Source: Pelomonas sp. Root1444 (GTDB lineage Bacteria > Pseudomonadota > Gammaproteobacteria > Burkholderiales > Burkholderiaceae_C). Taken from it: a stretch of 64,000 nucleotides of DNA. Position 1 is the stretch's first letter. Every line of letters begins with the position of its first letter. Shown in pieces: positions 8,263 through 14,271 of the stretch. A model generated the notes under the pieces. The model was not told the origin of the DNA, made no database searches, and worked only from the letters and a program-made list of their open reading frames with translations. Position numbers and translations under genes: made by a program. The stretch lies in contig NZ_LMFP01000013.1 of the NCBI RefSeq assembly GCF_001426885.1, forward strand, positions 298,659-362,658. Direction: 5' to 3'.

Positions 8263-8639
8263 CTCGTCATGCCGCCACCTTGCCATACCAGCACGCCGGC
8301 AAGAACGGCCAACACAATGAGCCACAGCGGAATGTAGAGAATCCAAGCAAGAGCGCCTTCCCGTGGTGGCACGAAGAACAAGATCCAAGCCTGAAACGCG
8401 ACAACAACGAATGCGCTCAGCAGAAGCGCTAGGGGAAGGAATCTCTCACGAGATCGGACGTTGACGGCGCCGACAGCAAGAGCCACCAGTTGCGGGGCAG
8501 CCATGAAAAGCCAGTTCAGTGAAGCAGTTGTTGGATCGGCTAACAGAGACCGGCCCGATAAGACTTCGCGTCCGATGACCAGTGCTGCCGGAACCAGCAG
8601 CGCAAATACGCCAAGAGAAACCTGTCCGCGCGAAGTCAT
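8214..8639 (-). CDS. Cassette-encoded small membrane protein 2
   Basis: A 141-residue protein with four hydrophobic stretches (for example SLGVFALLVPAALVI, and IPLWLIVLAVLAGVLVW near the end). The ATG at 8639 lies five bases after an attC core (GTTAGAAC). The last 14 residues (NLPVQRTASPPADF) are encoded by attC B itself, a tail often seen on cassette-encoded proteins that end inside the recombination site. No family is recognised. The IS1111-type element is inserted just upstream, within the attC of the preceding cassette. Confidence 0.7.
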   Translation of the reverse strand: MTSRGQVSLGVFALLVPAALVIGREVLSGRSLLADPTTASLNWLFMAAPQLVALAVGAVNVRSRERFLPLALLLSAFVVVAFQAWILFFVPPREGALAWILYIPLWLIVLAVLAGVLVWQGGGMTSPNLPVQRTASPPADF

Positions 8640-8760
8640 CCGAGTTCTAACGAATGAAAGGGACTTCCCCGTCCCGAACCAGCCGCGTTGCGGCAGACGG
8701 CAACCAGGTGCCACGATGGGAAGTACGGTTTCTCATCAACTCATTCGGAAGGGGAAGTCC

Positions 8761-9777
8761 ATGACGATTCTGACCGTGGGTATCGATCTCGCCAAGAATG
8801 TTTTTGCGGTGCATGGCGTCAACGAGGCCGGCAAGGCCGAGCTGGTTCGACCGGCCGTACCGCGCGACAAGCTCCATGAGCTCATCGCCAGCCTGGCGCC
8901 CTGCGTGATCGGCATGGAGGCCTGCTCGGGCGCTCACCACTGGGCACGGCTGTTCCAGGCCTCGGGCCACACGGTGCGGTTGATCGCGCCGAAGTTCGTG
9001 ACGCCCTACCGCATGACGGGCAAGCACGGCAAGAACGACGCGGCCGACGCCGCTGCGATCTGCGAGGCCATCCAGCGCCCACACATGCGCTTCGTGCCCA
9101 TCAAGAGCCTGCCACAGCAGTCGGTCCTGATGGTGCACCGCGCTCGCCAGGGGTTCGTCGAGCAGCGCACCGCCACGTTCAACCGCATCCGCGGCCTGCT
9201 CAGTGAGTTTGGCATCGTGCTGCCACTGAAGGCCGCGACCGTGCGGCGGCGCGCTTGCGAGTGCCTGGAAGACCTGCCCGGCTACGCCAACACCGTCATC
9301 GGTGACCTGCTCAGCGAGGTCACCCGGCTGGACGAGCGTATCGCGCAGTACGACGTCCACATTCAGGCCATGTCCAAGGACGATGCACGTGCGCAGCAGC
9401 TGATGCAGCTCGGAGGCGTTGGGCCTACTACCGCCACCTGCCTGCTTGCCATGATCGGCAACGGGCATGACTTCGATTGCGGGCGGCAATTCGCCGCCTG
9501 GCTGGGCTTGGCGCCAGGGCAGTACAGCTCGGGCGGCAAGACCCGGCTGGGGCGCATCACCAAGGCAGGCGACGCCTACCTGCGCAGTCTGCTCGTCCTG
9601 GGTGCCAAGGCGCTGCTCGCGGCGGCCAAACACAAGTCGGACAGCATCAGCCGATGGGCGGTGGCCTTGGCCGAGCGGCGAGGCTACTGGCGGGCGGTCG
9701 TGGCCATCGCAGCCAAGAACGCGCGCATGGCCTGGGCGGTGCTGCGACGAGGCCAGGCGTTTGCACTGCCGGCGTAG
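8761..9777 (+). CDS. IS110-family transposase (DEDD recombinase, IS1111 group)
   Basis: A 338-residue transposase. The N-terminal RuvC-like DEDD domain shows VGIDLAKN (D9), GMEACSGAHHW and KNDAADA. The C-terminal Transposase_20 domain shows QLGGVGPTTA and YSSGGKTRLGRITKAGD with the conserved serine region. The ATG at 8761 is chosen because homologues start there; the frame is open upstream. The length is full, so the enzyme may be active. It would act with a guide RNA made from the element's noncoding part. Confidence 0.95.
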   Translation: MTILTVGIDLAKNVFAVHGVNEAGKAELVRPAVPRDKLHELIASLAPCVIGMEACSGAHHWARLFQASGHTVRLIAPKFVTPYRMTGKHGKNDAADAAAICEAIQRPHMRFVPIKSLPQQSVLMVHRARQGFVEQRTATFNRIRGLLSEFGIVLPLKAATVRRRACECLEDLPGYANTVIGDLLSEVTRLDERIAQYDVHIQAMSKDDARAQQLMQLGGVGPTTATCLLAMIGNGHDFDCGRQFAAWLGLAPGQYSSGGKTRLGRITKAGDAYLRSLLVLGAKALLAAAKHKSDSISRWAVALAERRGYWRAVVAIAAKNARMAWAVLRRGQAFALPA

Positions 9778-10133
9778 CTGCCCCACCTCGCCAACCATCG
9801 AAACCCAGGAGAACACTGAACCACCGCCGTGTGACGGCAAGCGTTGATGACAACAGGTTTGGACCTGCGCGGGGCGTGACCGATGAGCTTAAGGGCGGCG
9901 CAAGACTTGCCGGCTAACGAATGGGTCCCCCGCGTGCGTCCTTCATCAGGGTCCGTGGCATCGCGCGCCACACGAATGACCGTTTGTAGTTTGGCCAGTC
10001 CGCACCTTGTTGTCTTCGCCAGCGCGCGCCGGCGCCACGGCTGCAGGTCTTGAAGGGAATGCAGATGAAGAAATGGCCCGCTGAGCGGGCCATCAGGGAT
10101 GCGTTTGGCTTGACAACTGGGGGAGCCCTTGTA
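9778..10133 (+). ncRNA. Candidate guide (bridge/seek) RNA region of the IS1111-type element
   Basis: The 356 bases between transposase stop and right end carry no gene. In IS1111-group elements the guide RNA comes from this right-hand part. Short matches to the insertion junctions are visible: CTAACGAATG at 9914-9923 is identical to the left junction (8647-8656), TTGTAGTT at 9984-9991 is identical to the right junction (10129-10136), and CGAATGA at 9973-9979 repeats the left end. The 12 bases at 10076-10087 are the reverse complement of the attC flank at 10139-10150, but lie within a 21-base palindrome. RNA boundaries cannot be set by eye. Confidence 0.45.
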
Positions 10134-10183
10134 GTTCGCGCTCAGCGGGCGGCGAAGCCGTCCGCTGCAGCAAATGGTTGAGT
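10134..10183 (-). other. attC-like site C, split by the IS1111-type element
   Basis: In minus-strand direction the site opens with ACTCAAC (perfect RYYYAAC) and has the GC hairpin (GCAGCGGACGGC/GCCGCCCGCTG), but its core is missing here. The core half (GTTAGAA, one base off GTTRRRY) is found on the far side of the insertion at 8645-8651, directly before cassette gene 2. Together the two parts make a 57-bp site. Confidence 0.75.
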
Positions 10184-10187
10184 GGCT

Positions 10188-10559
10188 TCATAGCCAAGCC
10201 ACCGACAACACTGGCATGACCACCGCACCGAAGAACAGGAAGATCGCGAGAAACACCGCCGCGTACCAGCGCACCCCTGTTTGAACAAGCTGTGGCAGCC
10301 GCCCGATCAGCTTGCTTTGCGGTTGCAGGTTGCCGCGTTGCGGGTGAAACCAAACGCAGGCACACAGCAGTGCCCAAGGCACGGCAATAGCCGGCCCGGC
10401 AAGAGTGCTTGCGAAGAAGGCCATCTGAGGCGGAGCAGCGGAAAGCGCAGCGAACAAGATTGCGATAGCCAGGGACGATGCACCAAAGAGCCACCAGCGG
10501 CGCGCATAGAAGCGCTCAGCGACAGATGTGAAGAACTTGGGGGACACGAGCAGAGCCAC
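10188..10559 (-). CDS. Cassette-encoded small membrane protein 3
   Basis: A 123-residue protein with three or four hydrophobic segments (LFGASSLAIAILFAAL, GPAIAVPWALLCACVWF, AAVFLAIFLFFGAVVMPVL) and no recognised family. The GTG start at 10559 overlaps the core of attC D, so translation begins at the very first bases of the cassette. The stop is five bases before attC C. It is on the same strand as the other cassette genes. Confidence 0.65.
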   Translation of the reverse strand: MALLVSPKFFTSVAERFYARRWWLFGASSLAIAILFAALSAAPPQMAFFASTLAGPAIAVPWALLCACVWFHPQRGNLQPQSKLIGRLPQLVQTGVRWYAAVFLAIFLFFGAVVMPVLSVAWL

Positions 10560-10615
10560 TCAACCGTGAAGGTGAGCGGACGCCGTAGGCGGTCCGCTCC
10601 GCTGGCAGGTTAAAC
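10558..10615 (-). other. attC-like site D
   Basis: A 58-bp site with perfect consensus at both ends in minus-strand direction: GTTTAAC (RYYYAAC) and GTTGAGT (GTTRRRY). An imperfect stem (AGCGGAGCGGACCGCC against GGCGTCCGCT) lies between them. The stop codon TAA of cassette gene 4 is part of the inverse core. This is the clearest attC in the array. Confidence 0.85.
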
Positions 10616-10921
10616 GGCACGCTCGCCTCCTGGGTGTTTAGCCGCGAATCTCGGGCGATCTCTGAGCACCGATACAAGAACCGCGCCGACGCACAAAGGA
10701 AAGGCCAACACGAGCATCGTTTCTACCGGCGCTAGTAGGTCGGCCAAGATGACGATGGGCACAGCCCCTACCGCCGAACCGATTGCAATTGCCCACGCAC
10801 TCCAAACCAGCCCGGAGGCTTGGGCGGGGTCCTTCAGCGCTTGATTGCGCCATAGATGAACCAGCATCGCGAGCCCCGCCATGAGCGCTTGCCAAATGAA
10901 GAGGCCGAAAAGGGTTTCCAC
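10610..10921 (-). CDS. Cassette-encoded small membrane protein 4
   Basis: A 103-residue protein with three hydrophobic segments (LFGLFIWQALMAGLAML, AWAIAIGSAVGAVPIVIL, TMLVLAFPLCVGAVLVSVL) and no family that I recognise. The GTG start at 10921 is five bases after a GTTAAAC core at 10932-10926. The stop lies inside attC D. It is the first cassette of the visible array. Confidence 0.65.
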   Translation of the reverse strand: METLFGLFIWQALMAGLAMLVHLWRNQALKDPAQASGLVWSAWAIAIGSAVGAVPIVILADLLAPVETMLVLAFPLCVGAVLVSVLRDRPRFAAKHPGGERAV

Positions 10922-10925
10922 TGCC

Positions 10926-10932
10926 GTTTAAC
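10926..10932 (-). other. attC core at the array boundary (partial site E)
   Basis: Read on the minus strand this is GTTAAAC, a perfect GTTRRRY core just before cassette gene 4. The sequence before it (GCCCAGCCTC) resembles the right arm of other attC sites, but no matching inverse core was found within 60 bases. The site is either degenerate or cut by the IS1182-type element next to it. Confidence 0.5.
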
Positions 10933-10970
10933 GAGGCTGGGCAATAACCCGATTTCTGCGATGCCCGCAG

Positions 10971-12800
10971 CGGCTGATTGCGATCGATGCTGAGGAATTC
11001 TTCATCGTCTGATGCGGCGAGCCGCCGGCCCGATTGGATTGGACATTGTGAGTGACCTGGGTGGCGCTTGTGGCGCCTTGCGCGCGGTGGGCATCTTTCG
11101 CATCCCTCATGATCGCTCGCCTGTGTGGGCTATTTTCTCGATGTTGTGCACCAGGCAGAACAGCCGCCACTGCGTACCGACCTTGTCCTTGCCGCGCAGC
11201 GTGAAGCGGCTCAGCCGCTTGTTGTGGCGCAGGTTGGCGAACACCGGCTCGACGGTGGCGATGCGCTGGCTGTAGAGCCGCCGACCTCGCGGGCTGTCGA
11301 TGGCTTGGCGCATGCGGTGCAGCGGGTCTTGAGGATCGTCAGGCATTCGGGTGTGCAGCGCCACCGTTCTGCGCGCGGCGTCTGGCTTGCGGATGCATTG
11401 AGCGCGCTGCGCGCAGCTCGTGCAATCGCTGGCGCTGGCCTTGAAGTCCTGCCGCAGGTACAGCCCCACCTTGTACAGCGCGCCACTGCTTCGCAGCGTG
11501 CAGCCCGCCGGGCATGTGCAGGTGTTGTCGCCATGGAAGACGAAGTCGCCGGTGCCGAAGAAGCCCTTGACCTTCGGATTGGGGCTTTCGCCTCGCGCTC
11601 GCTTGTCGGCGAGCACTTCGCCCTTCGCCTTGTGCTTGGCCTGCTCTGCGAAGCGCTCGTCGCGCTGGCGCATCGCGTTGTCGGCCACGAGGGCCGGGAT
11701 GGCGGCCTCGCACAAGGCCCGGACGTTGTCGTTGGAGTGGTAGCCAGCGTCTGCCGTGATCAAGGTGTCGGGCGCGCGCACCGCAGCCGTCGCTTCGATC
11801 ATGGGCAGCAGCATGTGCTGTTCGGAGCCGGATCCCGTCACCTCGGCGGCCACGATGATCTGGTTCTCGCTGTCCACCGCTGCCTGCGCGGCGTAGCCCT
11901 GCATCACGCCTTTGCCTGTGGCCATTTTGGCGCTGTCGGGGTCGGTCACGTTGCTCTTGAGCTCCTGGCCGCGGTCGTTGCGCCGTGGCTCGTTGCAGGC
12001 AACGAAGTCGCGCGTGGCCTGGGCTTCACGGCGCAGTTCATCGATACGGGCCTGGCGCTTGGCGTCAAGCGCTTGCGCGCTGTCGCCGCCAGCGTCCTGC
12101 GCCTGATGGAGTGCCAGGATCTTGTCGGCCGCCTTGTCCAGCCTCAGCGCCCGGTGCTTGAGCTCCTCATGCGTGCCGCTGCGCGCCTTGCTGGCGTTGC
12201 TGGGCAGCTTGACCCCGTCGATGGCGAACATCTGCCGCCCAATCAAGCCCATGCGGTCGCAGGTGAGCAGCACCTGCGTGAACAGCGGCTGGATCTGATC
12301 CTTCAACTCGCGCACGAACTTGGCAATGTGGGTGTAGCTGGGCTGGCTGTCGCCGCTGATGGCGAGGAACTGCACATGGTGCAGGCAGGCATGCTCGATG
12401 CCGCGGCTGGAGACCAGGCCTCGGCTGTACGCCAGCAGCACGATCTTGAGCATCACGCGCGGGTCGTAGGCACTGGCGCCGACTTCATCGTTGCTGAACT
12501 TGGCATCCAGTGCGCTCAGGTCCAACTCGTGATCGACCAGATGATCCAGCGCGAACTCGAAGGTGCCGGGTTGAATCTGCTCGGCCAGTACAACAGGCAG
12601 AAAGCGGGGACTGCGATCTACGAGCTTGTAGCGTGGCCTGCGCTTGGCCGTCGTCACTGGCGATGACGCAGCGGTCGTCGAAGGGTTCGAGCGCTTCTTG
12701 CGCGGGAGCAAAGTCGACACTTTGACGTCGCTTCAATGCTCGCGGACCGGGCCTACTTCGAAACATTGACAGGCAGTTCGACACTTTGTCATCAGCCCCC
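10971..12800 (-). mobile_element. IS1182-family insertion sequence (ends approximate)
   Basis: The element consists of a full-length transposase gene and short noncoding flanks. The proposed left end (GGGCTGATGACAAAG, minus strand near 12800) shares its first bases with the remnant at 7654 and with GGCTGATTGCGATC at 10972. That would make an element of about 1.83 kb, within the usual IS1182 size. The inverted repeats are weak, so the ends are a proposal rather than a measured boundary. Confidence 0.6.
11107..12720 (-). CDS. IS1182-family transposase (DDE)
   Basis: A 537-residue transposase with the N-terminal DUF772-type domain (ALDHLVDHELDLSAL, then YDPRVMLKIVLLAYSRG) and a DDE catalytic domain. 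Candidate acidic residues are the D in FAIDGVKLPS, the D in TADAGYHS and the E in ATVEPVFANLRHNK. A cysteine cluster precedes the last part (CTCPAGC, CTSCAQRAQC). The GTG at 12720 falls inside a repeated motif (AAAGTGTCGAC), so the true start may be further in. Reading frame is intact. Confidence 0.93.
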   Translation of the reverse strand: MSTLLPRKKRSNPSTTAASSPVTTAKRRPRYKLVDRSPRFLPVVLAEQIQPGTFEFALDHLVDHELDLSALDAKFSNDEVGASAYDPRVMLKIVLLAYSRGLVSSRGIEHACLHHVQFLAISGDSQPSYTHIAKFVRELKDQIQPLFTQVLLTCDRMGLIGRQMFAIDGVKLPSNASKARSGTHEELKHRALRLDKAADKILALHQAQDAGGDSAQALDAKRQARIDELRREAQATRDFVACNEPRRNDRGQELKSNVTDPDSAKMATGKGVMQGYAAQAAVDSENQIIVAAEVTGSGSEQHMLLPMIEATAAVRAPDTLITADAGYHSNDNVRALCEAAIPALVADNAMRQRDERFAEQAKHKAKGEVLADKRARGESPNPKVKGFFGTGDFVFHGDNTCTCPAGCTLRSSGALYKVGLYLRQDFKASASDCTSCAQRAQCIRKPDAARRTVALHTRMPDDPQDPLHRMRQAIDSPRGRRLYSQRIATVEPVFANLRHNKRLSRFTLRGKDKVGTQWRLFCLVHNIEKIAHTGERS

Positions 12801-12960
12801 ACTGAAGTTTCCCGCGGGAAACGAGGTCGAGACATTGACCTTCGACCTGAGTGGTTTGCAACCTGTGCCGAGGATCGAAGTTCGAGACTTTGCCGTCTCG
12901 CATGGTCGCTTGACTGCCTCAGCTTCACTCTGGGGCCGGTCCGAAACTTTGTTCTTGTGA
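12712..12960. repeat. Array of degenerate TTCGANACTTTGNC motifs
   Basis: Six copies of a related 14-mer occur at about 12712, 12758, 12777, 12828, 12881 and 12940 (for example TTCGACACTTTGTC, GTCGAGACATTGAC, TTCGAGACTTTGCC). Three further copies lie in the remnant at 7654-7760, inverted. A perfect 16-base palindrome, GTTTCCCGCGGGAAAC, sits at 12807-12822. The first three copies belong to the end of the IS1182-type element. The outer three lie beyond it and may mark an older element end or protein-binding sites. No gene is seen here. Confidence 0.5.
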
Positions 12961-12974
12961 GCCGGCTGACCTCG

Positions 12975-14204
12975 TCAATCGCGGACCGGGCTCGCGCCGG
13001 GCAGCGGCAAGTTCAGCCGCAGCGCGGCACCCAGCGTGCGGGCCGCGCCGGCGCGCGGGTTGCTGAGGGTCAGGCCGGCGCTGAACCACGCGTTGCCCGC
13101 GCTCAGGCCCAGGGCCGCGTGGCGTGCGGTCGCGGAGGCGCCGACCCAGTAGCCGCTGTCGCCCAGGTTGCGCCGGCCCGCCAGCTCGATCTCGCGCACG
13201 CCGGCATGCGACTGCCACAGCACATCGAGCTGCCAGGCGTGCTGCTGCCAGCCGAGCCGGCCGAGCCAGCGCGCCCGCGGGTGCATGCGCAGGTCGGCGC
13301 GGCGGTCCTGGCCCTGCACGGCGGCCGAGCCGTCGGCATTGCCGATCAACCGGCCCTGCGCGTCGTAGAGGAAGCGGCCGACGCGCAGCGACTCGGGCAT
13401 GTCGCGGCCGTCCAGCCGTGCCGCGAGGTCGAAGCCGGCCAGCTCCAGCTGCCAGCGCTCGGACAGCGTCCAGCGTGCGCCCAGGTCCAGCGCGCGGCCG
13501 TGGCCGCCCGGGTTGCCTTCGCGCACGAAGGGGTTGAACCGGCTCGGGTCGTCGGTGCGCATGCGGTTGCCGGCGCGCAGGTGCTGGCCGTTGAAGAGCA
13601 TGCGGTCCGCACCGGCCGGCGTGGCGATGCCCGTGAAGACCTCGCGCAGCAGCTCGATGCGGCCCAGGTACTGCAGGGAGGCGCCGACTTCGAGGCGCTG
13701 CCCCGGCGCGGGTGTCCAGTGCCAGCCGTGGCCCAGGCTCAGGCCATCGCCCCGCCAGTAGTTCAGGCGGTAGTCGAGGTCGAACGAGGTGCCACTGCCC
13801 GGCGCTTCGTCGCGGTTGAGCAGGCCGAGCAGCGTCACCGTGTCGGCGCTGGCCGTGGCGATGCCGCCGCTGCGGGTCAGCGCCCTCAGGCGCCAGCCGC
13901 CGGCCTCGAAGCCGGCCGAGGCCTGCACCGCCAGCTGCGCGTGGTTCAGCGCATGCCGGCTGCGTGCATGCCGGCCCCAGTCCTTGTCGTCCAGGCGCAG
14001 CAGGGGTGCTGGGTCGCTGAAGGCGTCGACGCGGGCGTCGGCCTGCACGCGCAGGCCGGCGGGCGCGATGCGGGCCGGGTTGTCGGCCAGGGTGTCGCCC
14101 AGCGTGCCCGCGCCGGCGGGCGCGGCCAGCCCAGCGCACAGCGGCAGCGCGAGAAGCCGCCGGGACAAGTGGCGAAGGCGGGGAAGGTGCAAGTGGGCAT
14201 CCAT
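12975..14204 (-). CDS. Hypothetical outer-membrane/secreted protein
   Basis: A 409-residue protein with a signal peptide (LLALPLCAGLAAPAGAG) and a body of alternating hydrophobic and polar residues rich in Trp, Tyr, Arg and Gly (GHGWHWTPAPGQRLEVGASL, ARWTLSERWQLELAGFDL), which suggests a beta-barrel. Ends with LRLNLPLPGASPVRD rather than a classical terminal Phe. The ATG at 14204 is chosen over a TTG at 14216. I do not recognise the family. Its start lies 11 bases after the terminator of the large lipoprotein gene, so it may need its own promoter or read-through. Confidence 0.7.
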   Translation of the reverse strand: MDAHLHLPRLRHLSRRLLALPLCAGLAAPAGAGTLGDTLADNPARIAPAGLRVQADARVDAFSDPAPLLRLDDKDWGRHARSRHALNHAQLAVQASAGFEAGGWRLRALTRSGGIATASADTVTLLGLLNRDEAPGSGTSFDLDYRLNYWRGDGLSLGHGWHWTPAPGQRLEVGASLQYLGRIELLREVFTGIATPAGADRMLFNGQHLRAGNRMRTDDPSRFNPFVREGNPGGHGRALDLGARWTLSERWQLELAGFDLAARLDGRDMPESLRVGRFLYDAQGRLIGNADGSAAVQGQDRRADLRMHPRARWLGRLGWQQHAWQLDVLWQSHAGVREIELAGRRNLGDSGYWVGASATARHAALGLSAGNAWFSAGLTLSNPRAGAARTLGAALRLNLPLPGASPVRD

Positions 14205-14214
14205 GGCTGCGGTC

Positions 14215-14246
14215 AAAAAAAAGCCCGCGCGCCTGGGCCGCGGGCC
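14215..14246 (-). terminator. Rho-independent terminator after the lipoprotein gene
   Basis: On the minus strand a GC-rich stem (GCCCGCG paired with CGCGGGC) is followed directly by eight T residues (14222 down to 14215). It lies 26 bases after the stop of the lipoprotein gene. Confidence 0.85.
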
Positions 14247-14271
14247 TTGCGGGACTTCGGGAACCTGGCGA

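Larger units (their letters stand above)
8652..10133 (+). mobile_element. IS110-family (IS1111-group) insertion sequence in an attC site
   Basis: This element of about 1482 bp holds one transposase gene, a 109-bp left flank and a 356-bp noncoding right part. Imperfect subterminal inverted repeats are visible: AAAGGGACTTCCCC at 8657-8670 and, inverted, CAAGGGCTCCCCC at 10119-10131. No target duplication is seen, which fits the family. Removing 8652-10133 rejoins TTCTAAC to GTTCGCGCTCAGCGGG and restores an attC with the same 9-base spacing between core and stem as attC A and B. That fixes both ends closely. A subgroup of IS1111 elements is known to target attC sites. Confidence 0.85.

Noticed and set aside
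10074-10094. Perfect 21-base palindrome (ATGGCCCGCT-G-AGCGGGCCAT) as a terminator
   Set aside because: No T-run follows on either strand. It lies inside the IS1111-type element and is discussed as part of the possible guide RNA.
7842-10615. attC-like hairpins as CRISPR repeats or simple REP elements
   Set aside because: Spacers are whole genes of 300-430 bases, and the core and inverse-core heptamers match integron sites; regular short spacing is absent.
12485-12928. Open frame upstream of and overlapping the IS1182 transposase start
   Set aside because: It reads a different frame through the element end; only the transposase frame has a recognisable fold.
12925-14139. Arg/Pro-rich frame overlapping the outer-membrane-like gene on the same strand
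   Set aside because: Low-complexity composition from GC-rich codons read out of frame; the other frame has a signal peptide and beta-type pattern.
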